46,962 bases of DNA, taken from NCBI GenBank assembly GCA_023091735.1, contig JALKBU010000344.1, positions 1-46,962 of the forward strand. Reading direction: 5' to 3'. The stretch is from Trichomonas tenax. Lineage: Eukaryota; Parabasalia; Trichomonadida; Trichomonadidae. The translations under genes were made by a program, and so were the position numbers. Below are positions 19,701-27,529 of the stretch, one piece after another. Below the pieces are notes generated by a model that ran no database searches, was not told the origin of the DNA, and was given only the letters and a program-made list of their open reading frames with translations. Each line of letters opens with the position of its first letter. Position 1 is the stretch's first letter.

Positions 19701-21663
19701 AATGAAACTACAGAAGAGATGGATGGAGAAGAGAATAACAACATATCAATACATTATATACATGAATTATCTCGATGGAAGAGATTTCGCGGATATCGAG
19801 AAATATCCAATGTTTCCAACTCCTCTTAAACTTGATAATTCACGCGGTCATTCTTATTTCCGTCAACCTTCATCAGCAATTTTAAATGTCAAAAGTGTTT
19901 TGTCTCAGTTGAGAAATGTTTCTCCTTATAACACTGCTTTCATTCGATCTCAAGAAGAAGGAATTGACATCGAATCTTATGATGCTGCAGAAGATCAAAA
20001 CATTTCATTTATAAGGTCTTTAGGAATGAATGATTACAACGAGAAATCATCAGATAATGAAGCAGTTCCTTTCGATCCAAATCAATTCTCAAGTTACGAC
20101 AATGATGCTTCAAGTTTAAGTGCTGTGGGATCATTCAAGAATTCGTTGCCTGATGATGAAGAACAAAACGCAGAAGAAACAATTTTAATGCCTGAATTCA
20201 ATCAAAACATTATCATTAATAACGAAGAAAAAGCAGTAAGTGAAAATCAAACATTCAAAGTTGAAATTCCATTTGTCCAATTTAAACAGGATGAAGAAAC
20301 AAATTCAACAACAGAAGATAAACCATTAACAATTAAAGATTCTTCTGTTATTTCTTCTTCACAACCTGTTTTAGCTGATGACACAATTCCTATTGCAAAC
20401 GAACAGCATCAAAGTCTTCCACACGTTGGATTCAAGATCGACGAAGAGCTGGAAACACCACAATCACCACTTCGATATTCAGCGAGCGCAACACCTCGTA
20501 AATCATCTTTCATTGGAAACAGATTCGTCAAAAATGATTACTCTGATGTTCCACTGTTCACGCACGAAGATGCTTTAGTTCCTGAAGTTTTCACTCTTCC
20601 ATTCTTAACAAATGGATTTGGAGAAAAATCGAAATGGGCCGCGGATGGTGAAATTTTCATGTTATCGATGAGAAACGCTCTCGAATCATTCCAGTTCACA
20701 ACGCAAGCACACAAATGGTTCAGTGCTGCATTCCCTTCACTTCTTTCAACAGAACATCCACAAAGAATCGATGAACAACATCCACCAATTGTTACACCGG
20801 GAAATCATTCGAATTTGTATTCAGGACAAGTTTTGCACGGCCTTTTGTTCTCTTCTGCATCAGTGAAAGATATTTGCGGTACACAGACAATCACTGAAGT
20901 CAAATTGCCATCTTCTTATTCCATTTATTCGCTTATTGATGCAAATCATTCATCAGGAAAAATTGCATTTGCTTCTTTGTACGGAAACACAATTGATGTC
21001 GTTTCAATGAGACACAACTCTAAGAAAACAATCAATTTCACTGATGTTTGCGGTGGAGCTTTGATCACATGCATCAATGTTTGCGGAAAGAATTATATCA
21101 TCGTTGGAGCAACAGATTGCAGCATCAGCGTTTTCTCGTCGAAATCTTTGCAGTTGTTGCAGCAAACATATTTCCACTCGAGACAAGTTTTGAGTGTTTC
21201 TTCATGCTCATCTTCAAAATTTATCATTTCATGTGATGGAAACGGAAGAGTTGTCATAGAATCAGCAGCAAAGAAGAGTTTTCTCGCCGCATTCAATGTT
21301 CAAGGATTTTCTCCTCTTTCTAAGTTCTTCATTTATCCAAATGGTTATTTTGGCGTTGTCAATATCGAGCAAGATCAGAGCCAGGTCTGTGTTAGATCTG
21401 GCAATGTCTTCGCTCCCGATTCACAAAGAAAGAAGTACGCCGATGGAAATATGACTTGTTGCATAAAAGTTAAATGCGACGGAAGCAACAAACTTGTTAT
21501 TGGATTAGAAGCGGGAACAATCAAAGTTTACTCAGTTGAAAAACTCCTTTTGCTGCAGACAATCAGCTCTAAAGTTACATCTCCATCATTCTGTTCAGCA
21601 GGAAACACGGGAAAGATATTATTGGTTGAAAACGGAAGTTCTATTATCCAAATTGATGTTTGA
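13726..21663 (+). CDS. Giant BEACH-domain protein (ConA-PH-BEACH-WD40)
   Basis: Predicted 2,645-aa member of the neurobeachin/LRBA/LYST family, scaffolds in vesicle traffic and membrane dynamics. Domain order matches the family. Residues 1-840 are helical armadillo-like, about 845-1005 a concanavalin A-like beta domain, and 1030-1680 a second helical block. A charged E/K-rich linker covers 1687-1765, with a PH-like domain at about 1821-1955. The BEACH domain has its start at 1995-2032 (TYQYIIYMNYLDGRDFADIE, YPMFP) and a C-terminal part at 2280-2340 (LVPEVFTLPFL, RNALES, HKWFSAAF). WD40 repeats run from about 2385 to the end. The middle BEACH segment with the usual GTHYS and RLEPFT blocks is missing and replaced by about 250 acidic, Ser/Asn-rich residues. 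There is no intron. The stop is 36 bp from that of the convergent hexosaminidase gene. Confidence 0.93.
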   Translation: MFKSATTAISDAGGTKFNVFWAKVFTVTSVAPKDFAQNFPLLAPLTNIMDYQGVDKGDIRKTIQQSQNQHDLEQKLITLFKIDLYSINEVGILNMINKLQFKKVNDASFNYIFNFSLRFFVKYIYLNRSKMLKILQQEETFDSNCSVKTNIPLISFFIISQGKNFELFEEALSFFLESFENIWERAFGESQITAFQMYLLELLSELTQAIQTERANGFDTILKFVLNNFMITISKLVGQKFEIQFIAPIRNIVGGLSVCYKSFSNEEQIKVSHIASNLLQEIVNYEKINLDEIAETGKQTLTLYAECSKSLSADISINQFQIIVNFVIWLIKTAGEPYSPHKVILPIPAETLRPIETNYFTYVVLPPDRQLTSPPTLKVTAISLSNICQKSQNEKGLMTILVKAISENITNFTQVQNLQFLGFVTDIIFKADDQIIFDTFSTNWNYLLNDNVFNLYGDAYVQNAIILIMQRMFNSSDRLRFHILKAISSFISKDPGHLVKYFMPLIASLFKDADKNNFTEVFGSSHLLDILIDLATQNLDIYDFLRRVSLKDPNSCFSANKFTSFMFSTLSNDILSENSLLCIKMGILNAKNNPLNFGSVSSILIFMIHALKSYIKTNDPLGIRFVTLLEEVHTEIPFELYDHYFEIQIFEVLTEYGVDVVSEEYIHTLLKLFTNVSKLSLHILSRFSRKSFSIYKTLESSFHKFNFSITEDLFEMTFCKRNLQDGSLFRNPRALELLLVWSKDKQDEVAILARLFQQCCVSFTSMNVFSKANATAYLIKRLGDFRGNNSITYALGDIISHLYGYTFTNTDLNEVVSLIKDPSYQNPQAFLEIFHNFLKRPNVQTPNAYFHFNGISTGIEWIEAQLPDNFKISFTARIDINILKTQATLLSIKFKNDIIKLIIDSKQKILIKRKNQGQIQTFEPVLSINQGIWTSFALSVGPTHIDIKNDTKIQQFQVKPIQTRGIAPAVIKIGQFNKAITKEGLPFEISAIEFSDDDKTYLNVNPLNALGDKIVNIYPNSPSYKFTGEATPNFNVQSVVPTIASIIALIPLFGRLSENSLAPIDGMLLLQKLFAIITWCFSKSEKLQERFTSENGVQVLAGYLSEMNVFYYRPETFKSLKALLQVLTNRQLIVSFITDILFNFSLISKFETIINLYFTQTLPKIVEENIEKFKYFEDYEYLVAGALNLEKQSITDIVWAFIENYMKTMKPISMIIKLITLASHQENSEFRGRLLKAAKAIVFSIDIEDLQVLSIYHYIIPFIKLFDDKNARAIVARMADIVPPQIQQRCALISALTINEPYIIPHINDLIKEIVLNPTDHTEFKWPAFLPFVANCLKYLEDKQKMFIYNAFKTTIIQNPKDFPSFIDNPTPLYWLTRLSVGVMDVEKDTLNFSAPYSLIISAMPQDSMPIKHFFSFCLAMQLEMKLNFVNVFKEVVNSLITKISLQNSFTVNKKDLLWAFVICFFYNVMIIDNPDNVYDQDLTKDYILANICNKIDVLNNIEEQFSKYPEIIPKYKNVTIAKYRITIDEKNQAITEQILKMVELIGNEVIEFDTRFKIHSMQLFSYIIVNFIRMKINFDLPLVLDSMVPLLDKCDAAIAHSASSMIIKEASKLGMDCFSIEMFPLTFNDADDSPELQLFLFEDKLVRMAASISNSTSLLATTIAINIRLYTYLSIVSDNMKFESEIIPEEKQPEQKEKLPKPLKRSNTKKVADIKKQAETRRREQTIAIDNKQKVLDEIKSETETEKEEVEIKPEPEKRPEVFEFNFEYQNLVDKVDSMFNMLDEIGQLFIQRGIHILKKTEIDRKESKRKFVKLITNSAGPWSTFGKNNKEMQPFLLNRISVDGQRSFLTRKVKTTSNFEHVTEKDILTYECPATYVKIISKYEGKLELYNLDQTVVFYGKCKDLNDTKLLKLTYQQIEFIFYHDGGIIIVTNSGGHHFIKMTNANRTDFLKNITYKPKEKASKFNFYSKCRQICLKIYQSRSGAEMYSEMKLQKRWMEKRITTYQYIIYMNYLDGRDFADIEKYPMFPTPLKLDNSRGHSYFRQPSSAILNVKSVLSQLRNVSPYNTAFIRSQEEGIDIESYDAAEDQNISFIRSLGMNDYNEKSSDNEAVPFDPNQFSSYDNDASSLSAVGSFKNSLPDDEEQNAEETILMPEFNQNIIINNEEKAVSENQTFKVEIPFVQFKQDEETNSTTEDKPLTIKDSSVISSSQPVLADDTIPIANEQHQSLPHVGFKIDEELETPQSPLRYSASATPRKSSFIGNRFVKNDYSDVPLFTHEDALVPEVFTLPFLTNGFGEKSKWAADGEIFMLSMRNALESFQFTTQAHKWFSAAFPSLLSTEHPQRIDEQHPPIVTPGNHSNLYSGQVLHGLLFSSASVKDICGTQTITEVKLPSSYSIYSLIDANHSSGKIAFASLYGNTIDVVSMRHNSKKTINFTDVCGGALITCINVCGKNYIIVGATDCSISVFSSKSLQLLQQTYFHSRQVLSVSSCSSSKFIISCDGNGRVVIESAAKKSFLAAFNVQGFSPLSKFFIYPNGYFGVVNIEQDQSQVCVRSGNVFAPDSQRKKYADGNMTCCIKVKCDGSNKLVIGLEAGTIKVYSVEKLLLLQTISSKVTSPSFCSAGNTGKILLVENGSSIIQIDV

Positions 21664-21699
21664 TATTATTATATTTTTTGTTAGTAAACTTATTTTTTA
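21664..21699. other. 36-bp convergent 3' gap
   Basis: Only 36 bp separate the two stop codons. Each strand carries a TAAA near the stop (plus: TAAA at about 21683-21686; minus: ATAAAAAATAAG), so the 3' ends of both transcripts probably overlap or abut. Confidence 0.6.
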
Positions 21700-23940
21700 T
21701 TAATTAATTACTATTTCATCAGGGAACAGCCACTGAGCCTTGTTAGTATAGCTCATAGCTGAAATCCTAACGTATCTTCCTGTTGCAGTTCCAGTCCATT
21801 TCGTTCTATGGAATCCATATCCGGGCTCCGATGTCCAATCGTTGTTCTCTGTGTAGAATGGAGTATACTTAACTCTATCATCGGAAATAAAGAATGTGAC
21901 TGACTCCGGCCAGTAGATCATCACAGAGTCCATCCTGTAGAAATCGAGGAAGACTTGGTTGAATGTCATCGATTCACCTAAATCGACTTCAACATCAAAT
22001 GTCGGTGCTTGGCCTGGTTGGTTGCATAAGAATCCCTGCCACACGTAATCGTTGTAGAAGTATCCGCCTCTGAAACCATCTGTGAGTGTTGCTGCTGCTT
22101 GTGCCGGATATGTTGGGTGCCATGGAGTGAAGTAGTTGACGACTTTTCCGAGAGCTTTGTGTTCAATGCGATTTCTGGATTCCATTCTTTCTCCGATGTT
22201 GAAATCATATCTGTATGGATGATATCCTTTGGCTTCGACCCATGGGAAGACTTTGTCGAGTCTGCCCTTGAATCCCTCGAAGTTCTTGAGCTCATTCTTT
22301 GTCCAGCCGCTCTCAGCGATAGCGAACAAACGTGGATAAAGCATGTATTCGACGTGATCTGGTGATGTGACGTACTCCGTCCAAAGGTTGCCCTGAACGC
22401 CCATAATGTACTGATGGAACTGCGGATCCAACTGCGACGGGATTGGGTTGTAGTTGTAGATGACTCCCAAGCTGACGTAGCCGCCGATGGCGTCTGGCTG
22501 CGAGATCGGGTGATCCTGGTAGTGATCCAAGTAGCAGTAAGCGGACGGTGACATTACGACGTAGTGTCCTGATGTTGCTGCCGTGATGCCGCCTTGTTCG
22601 CCTGTCCACGACATTACTGCTGCGTGCGGAGCTAAGCCGCCTTTGAGGATTTCATCCCAACCGACCATCTTTCTGCCCTTCGATGTGATGAATTCGTCGA
22701 TCTTCTTTATGAAGTATGACTGAAGCTGCTCGAGCTCTGTGAAGCCTTCCTGCTGCATCAAAGCTTGGCACTTAGGGCACTTTGCCCACTCCTCCATGAC
22801 AGCTTCATCGCCACCGATGTGGATGTACTCTGATGGGAACAAGTCCATGATTTCGACGAGAATGTTCTCCATGATCTCCAACGAGCCCGGATTGCCAATG
22901 CAAAGGTCGGGATCAACGTATGGCTGCCCTGAGCACGAATACTCCGGGTATGGGACTAAAAGCTCGTTGTTGTGTCCTGGCATCTCTATTTCTGGTAAAA
23001 TAGTGATGAATCTGTCCTGAGCGTACTGAATGATCTCCTTCATTTCATCCTGCGTGTAATATCCTCCATAGGCATTCGGATCGTCCTCGAGACAGAATCT
23101 GTGGCCTGATCTCCACCACAAGCGCCATCTGGACTCGTTTCTGAACGCTGTCTGCCTCGTGAGCTCTGGGTACTGCTTGATCTCTATTCTCCAGCCGCCG
23201 GCGTCGACGAGGTGGAAGTGCATTCTGTTGATCTTGAAGTGGCACAGCAAATCGATTTGTTTCATAACAAACTCTTTGGAATAGAAGTGCCTGGATACGT
23301 CAAAGTGGAATCCTCTGTATTTGAATGCCGGAGCATCGTTGATTTCGAGGCAAGGAATCTCTCCTTTCACGTTATTAAATTCTCTCAATTGAATGATTGT
23401 CTGTAAGCCGTAAAACAATCCGGCAGCCTTTGGAGCGCGGACAACGATATTATCTGAAGTGACAACGAGGTTATATCCTTCTTCATCGATTTGCATAGAT
23501 TCATCAATAACGAGATTGATACCATTTTTCTCGACAAACTTGTAGTTAGGTGTGAGCTTGAACTCACTGCCCATGTAGAGAAGGAATAACTCCTTTTCTT
23601 CGGCAGAACAATTTGTGAAAAACTCAATATAATCAGGGAAGTAGAAAACACCCTCGCGCATCGTTAATTCGTTGGGGTATGGAATGAGGTTGATCTGCCG
23701 TTTTGGTAAATCTCCTTTTTCTTTATTTTCGATTTTTTTCTTAAATTGCATTGGACATGGCAGAGGACCACTGTTATGGTACTCGTGGGAATGGTGGCTC
23801 AAATCCGGAAGGATCTTTTGCTTTTCATTATCTAAACACTTTCCAGTTGCGACATCAAACGTTTTGCATTCGGCAGTGTGCGAGTGAACGTGTGAATGGC
23901 CTTCATGTGAAGTGTGGAAAGCCAGAAACAAAGAAAACAT
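21700..23940 (-). CDS. Beta-N-acetylhexosaminidase (GH20), secreted
   Basis: Predicted 746-aa glycoside hydrolase family 20 enzyme removing terminal beta-linked GlcNAc/GalNAc, acting in lysosome-like compartments or outside the cell. A short hydrophobic start (MFSLFLAF) suggests a signal peptide. A His-rich N-terminal segment follows (HEGHSHVHSH, then LSHHSHEYH). The GH20b domain spans about 78-190. The catalytic barrel includes FHLVDAGGWRIE, EIEMPGHNNE and HIGGDE, with the catalytic pair Asp378-Glu379, then VMSWTGEQGG and VQGNLWTEY. A C-terminal discoidin/F5-8-type beta domain (about 600-746, DVEVDLGESMTFNQVFLDF) probably binds sugar. The start is the first ATG, with an Inr-like TCATTTTT about 17 nt upstream. 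Coding GC is clearly above the flanks, suggesting strong codon bias. Confidence 0.95.
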   Translation of the reverse strand: MFSLFLAFHTSHEGHSHVHSHTAECKTFDVATGKCLDNEKQKILPDLSHHSHEYHNSGPLPCPMQFKKKIENKEKGDLPKRQINLIPYPNELTMREGVFYFPDYIEFFTNCSAEEKELFLLYMGSEFKLTPNYKFVEKNGINLVIDESMQIDEEGYNLVVTSDNIVVRAPKAAGLFYGLQTIIQLREFNNVKGEIPCLEINDAPAFKYRGFHFDVSRHFYSKEFVMKQIDLLCHFKINRMHFHLVDAGGWRIEIKQYPELTRQTAFRNESRWRLWWRSGHRFCLEDDPNAYGGYYTQDEMKEIIQYAQDRFITILPEIEMPGHNNELLVPYPEYSCSGQPYVDPDLCIGNPGSLEIMENILVEIMDLFPSEYIHIGGDEAVMEEWAKCPKCQALMQQEGFTELEQLQSYFIKKIDEFITSKGRKMVGWDEILKGGLAPHAAVMSWTGEQGGITAATSGHYVVMSPSAYCYLDHYQDHPISQPDAIGGYVSLGVIYNYNPIPSQLDPQFHQYIMGVQGNLWTEYVTSPDHVEYMLYPRLFAIAESGWTKNELKNFEGFKGRLDKVFPWVEAKGYHPYRYDFNIGERMESRNRIEHKALGKVVNYFTPWHPTYPAQAAATLTDGFRGGYFYNDYVWQGFLCNQPGQAPTFDVEVDLGESMTFNQVFLDFYRMDSVMIYWPESVTFFISDDRVKYTPFYTENNDWTSEPGYGFHRTKWTGTATGRYVRISAMSYTNKAQWLFPDEIVIN

Positions 23941-23950
23941 TGCAAAAAAA

Positions 23951-23959
23951 TAAAAATGA
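23951..23959 (-). promoter_or_regulatory. Initiator-like TCATTTTTA for hexosaminidase
   Basis: On the minus strand TCATTTTTA matches the trichomonad Inr, with A+1 at 23957, 17 nt before the ATG. A second TCA (TTTCACATCA) lies just upstream. Confidence 0.55.
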
Positions 23960-25084
23960 TGTGAAATTATTATTGATTTCTTTTCACTTTTTACTGTTAT
24001 TCTTAAATTCTTTGGTTTTGCGCATTTTTGTGATTGATTTTATGAAAAAATATTATGAAATCGCTATGGTTAAAAAGGCCAATGCGCACGATTTTTTAAA
24101 AGCATGCTCGCAAAAGTGACAAGGACCCTGAGGAGCAGCCCCTCATATTATAGCTATATTCCATATTTTAAACATAAGCAGTCTAAAAATCCATGGTTTT
24201 GATTGATTTTACTGTTTTAATGGAAAAATGAATGTTTTCAAAAATATATATATTATTCTTTTTTTAAAATCTTGATGCTGTTTAAAATAAAAGCAAAACC
24301 TTACTAGCAGCAGCCATGTGAGTATTGGACTCTAATATCAGCTGGTAAAGAGAGCACGCAAAGTCATCACAAGATACTTGTAGTTTTCATCATTTGGTAG
24401 TTAGTCCTTCATACTATACTATTCAATTGTAGTTGATTCTGCCTATTTATTCCTCACAATTTCAAATTTTTTCCTATGATAATTTTAATCATGTGTTTCA
24501 AACTAAAAATTAACTGCCATTCATATCGCCTAGATGTTTATATTACAATTCTTTAATCATATATACAATATAAGAAAATCAAAATTACCTCAAAAGATTC
24601 TCGTTAAATATGCCCCTTTTTTGTTGCCATTCTAGGGAATCAAATCTAGAAGATAAAAAATGGACTTCTGGAAAAAAAGTCAGGAAATAAGAAATTTAAT
24701 TTTATAACATAAGCAAAAACATGAATTCTGTATTTTTAGATCATAAGGTAATATAAATGCAGCTAAATTGAACGATGTAATGCTTGTTTTATATTTAATC
24801 AAAATAATTTGACCCAAAAAAAATCTTTTCTATAGATTCCAAAATATCTTCCAGATTTGCATCCCTAGCCTAAGCACTTTAAATTGTAACCAAAAAGTGT
24901 AAATGTTCGAAAAGAAGAAATCCACTAAAATAATAACGTACTTGATTTGAGATTTTTTTGAGCATTGCTTTTTTCTATTGTAAAAACTCTAGTTTTTAGA
25001 AAAATAAAACGATAATTTAAATTCATTTTATGTTCTATTGACATTTCCAATAAAAAATGATTGTTCAGTAGATGTAAACAAATC
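23960..25084. other. Intergenic, no gene seen
   Basis: AT-rich. AAAAGTGACA at 24112-24121 is followed by GCAGCCCCT at 24135-24143, the same pairing seen at 10999-11025. Nothing else is recognised; open frames near 23950-24119 overlap the hexosaminidase upstream region and look fortuitous. Confidence 0.4.
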
Positions 25085-25155
25085 TGTCGCGTAAAAGTCA
25101 TTTGACGCGTAAATATCCAAATCTGACTTTACATTTTGTGCACTTTGACTTTACA
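25085..25155 (-). repeat. Array of TGACNNGTAAA-type motifs
   Basis: TGTCGCGTAAA (25085), TGACGCGTAAA (25103), TGACTTTACA (25124) and TGACTTTACA (25146) start 18, 21 and 22 bp apart in the same orientation. They match the minus-strand form of the arrays at 5589-5640 and 27530-27607, the last two copies more loosely. Confidence 0.55.
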
Positions 25156-25376
25156 AAAAATCCCCTAAAGCTCTCAATTAGTTCACAAAACCAATTCGAT
25201 CACCCTTAGTGGATTATCTGACTAAGCACTCAATTCGAATCCACTAGTGGAGGAATTTTATAGTTTATTTTGTAAACCCATGTACATTCACAGAAATGGA
25301 AGTACACTCTATCAATTTTAGGACCCTGCATATTTTATTGGAGAGGGCATGCTTTTTGTAATATTTATAATATAGA
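25156..25376. other. Intergenic
   Basis: No gene. A small dyad, TTAGTGGATT (about 25206) with AATCCACTAG (about 25238), is the only structure noted. Confidence 0.3.
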
Positions 25377-25485
25377 TAAACTACATTTTTTAATCGAGTA
25401 CTCTACGGGCGTGTTCCTCGCAATATTGAGAGAGCCCCCTTGAAAAAATTGAGAGGAGTACCTAGATTAAAAAATGTTGTTTATT
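25377..25485. repeat. Imperfect inverted repeat, about 29-bp arms
   Basis: The left arm 25377-25405 (ATAAACTACATTTTTTAATC then GAGTACTCT) pairs with the right arm 25453-25485 (AGAGGAGTACCTAGATTA, AAAAAATGTTGTTTAT) with a few mismatches. The loop of about 47 nt is GC-richer than its surroundings. Confidence 0.7.
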
Positions 25486-25541
25486 ATTTTAAAATATACG
25501 GTTTATTTGAAAAAGTTTAAATTTTTGTTGATGAAGGTTGA

Positions 25542-25744
25542 TGATAATCATCTCAAGGGAAAGCAGTCCTTTCGCGAATTGACACACTACAGAAGCACGA
25601 CTGGCATGTAGCCTCATGAGCCTTCAGCGAAAGAACCCCAGAAATCTCTCCTGTCTTTTGAATGATAATCATAGCTAGGGAAAGCAGTTCTTTCGCGAAT
25701 AGACACACTACAGAAACATTATAGACCTGAAGCCTCGTCAGCTT
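25542..25744. repeat. Two tandem copies of an 82-bp sequence
   Basis: Copy 1 (25542-25624) and copy 2 (25663-25744) start 121 bp apart. They share TGATAATCAT, GGGAAAGCAGTYCTTTCGCG, GACACACTACAGAA and GCCTC blocks with scattered differences. The sequence is not obviously coding and resembles a diverged tandem duplication. Confidence 0.8.
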
Positions 25745-25893
25745 GTACATTATTGCTATTATTCCAGATAATCTTTATAATTATTTAAATCCCACTTCTC
25801 ATTCTCCTCAATTCGAATGAACACTATTCGACATTTGTCATTCCGACACTTTACATTTCAAGGTTATTTGGCTTTTAAAAAACTATTTTACTG
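25745..25893. other. Short AT-rich spacer
   Basis: Nothing recognised between the tandem duplication and the long inverted repeat. Confidence 0.3.
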
Positions 25894-26772
25894 TGCTTTT
25901 AGTATATATCATATGTGTCATATAAAATTATAGATTATTATGAAATTTTCACATTTTAGGCCGAAATTTAAAATCTCATAACTAATGTCTTATAGAAGTA
26001 AAGCATTTGAACTCATACGTATATCTTACATCCCAATGCCTTGCATATCCTATATATAGTTATACAAATATTTGATTATTTATATATGATATCTGAGATT
26101 TGGGCAAAAAAATGGTATTCGTCCAAAGTAAAACAATATTAACATACTGCATATTGTATCGTTGACATGCGCATAAATATTTTATCGAAATTTGGATTTT
26201 CAAAAACCTTCAATAGATCCATACATAAAAATAAATGTTTTTCATATCATGGCATTACTACCGATAAGTATGAACGATGTATGTTATTCGATCAAAGACT
26301 TATATGCTAGAAGTAAAAAACTATGTAAATGCAGTTGCATCTTACATCAATATCGTGAACAACATAAATTGCACATAATATGTCAATATATATGAGATAT
26401 AGATAAGTGTTATATAGGTTTAGTTGGAAAATGAACTAATTTTTGAAAAAGTTGAGTAATTTCTAAAATTTTATATTTATGAACTATAAACCATGTGATA
26501 AGATAATGTAGATGTAATATATATAAATATTGTTTTACTTTGGACGAATACCATTTTTTTGCCCAAATCTCAGATATCATATATAAATAATCAAATATTT
26601 GTATAACTATATATAGGATATGCAAGGCATTGGGATGTAAGATATACGTATGAGTTCAAATGCTTTACTTCTATAAGACATTAGTTATGAGATTTTAAAT
26701 TTCGGCCTAAAATGTGAAAATTTCATAATAATCTATAATTTTATATGACACATATGATATATATTAAAAGCA
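25894..26772. repeat. Near-perfect 247-bp inverted repeat with 385-bp spacer
   Basis: The left arm 25894-26140 and right arm 26526-26772 are reverse complements, with a single mismatch found (25902, G against A). The termini read TGCTTTTA...TAAAAGCA and the spacer is 26141-26525. No target-site duplication is visible (ACTG on the left, GCCT on the right). The spacer has a 67-codon frame (26192-26395) without recognised domain. It could be a recent foldback/MITE-type element, an inverted duplication, or a source of hairpin RNA. Confidence 0.95.
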
Positions 26773-26867
26773 GCCTTGCTATATCCAGTTACATGTCAGA
26801 ATGACAAATGTCGAAACAAAATAATATTGAATTTTTGAAATTCTGAATATTCATTCAGCGTAAGTAG
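26773..26867. other. Spacer with single TTACATGTCA motif
   Basis: TTACATGTCA at 26789-26798 and a following TGACAAATGTCG lie directly outside the right arm of the long inverted repeat. No gene is present. Confidence 0.35.
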
Positions 26868-27045
26868 GTAAAAAGGGAAGGAAAGGAAGGGAGATGAGAG
26901 GAGAAAAAGAGAGAAAAGAAAGAAGAGAGAAAAAGGGGACATATTTGATGATAGACTAACTTGATTGGATATTTTACTGGTTTTGTGGGCGGGAGGTGAT
27001 GATGACGCCGCGCCAGCGCCGGAGGCCCGATTTTTGTCACTTTTC
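26868..27045 (-). repeat. Dispersed repeat end, copy B
   Basis: On the minus strand: AAAAGTGACA (27044-27035), AAAAATCGGGCCTCCGGC, then TATGTCCCC and a long pyrimidine tract (purines on plus, 26868-26938). It matches copy A at 10527-10710 in order and orientation. A 75-codon open frame across it is probably fortuitous. Confidence 0.65.
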
Positions 27046-27324
27046 TAGTGTACATATTGCTCGAAAATCGCGGCGGTTGCATGTGCTTACCTTAGCCATT
27101 CCTTTATATGAGCTATTTGCAATACCGCTATCATAGAGCGCATTGTGCGAATTTGCGCATGCACAATTCAATTTTGAGAGGTTTAGGAAAAATACGGGGT
27201 TAGAAAACAAAAATGAGGAAGATCAATAATTAAAAAGGGGTATAAATCAATATAAAGGGGATGCTTTTTGTGGATAAAACAGGGGAAATGGGAGAAAAAT
27301 AGGGGTGATAATAGATAGGGTTTA

Positions 27325-27459
27325 TCAAATTTTATCAGGCGGTAGTTTAAGTATTGCAGGGTAATGAATGAATATTTGGGGGTTTTTCGAGTTCGCAATG
27401 CACTCGATTTGTAAATCGGCAAAATCCGCATCAAAAAAATACTCAATGCGCACATCCAT
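27325..27459 (-). CDS. Short ORF, N-terminus of an unknown repeated family
   Basis: ATG at 27459 opens 44 codons (begins MDVRIEYFFDADFADLQIEC) ending in TGA at 27325. A related start (MDVRTEYFF) occurs at 37511 on the minus strand, where a longer T run shifts the frame. The composition is protein-like but truncated, so it is probably the remnant of a small gene family. No domain is recognised and no clear initiator precedes it. Confidence 0.3.
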   Translation of the reverse strand: MDVRIEYFFDADFADLQIECIANSKNPQIFIHYPAILKLPPDKI

Positions 27460-27529
27460 AAAATGTGTTAATTATAGGCATTGTCGGACCTATTTCTGAT
27501 ATAAAATCAGATTTCGCATTTTTGATCCT

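Noticed and set aside
26855..27082. 75-codon minus frame
   Set aside because: It lies over a pyrimidine tract of a dispersed repeat; the translation is low-complexity S/F/P.
27183..27455. 90-codon minus frame
   Set aside because: It overlaps, in another frame, the more protein-like ORF starting at 27459.
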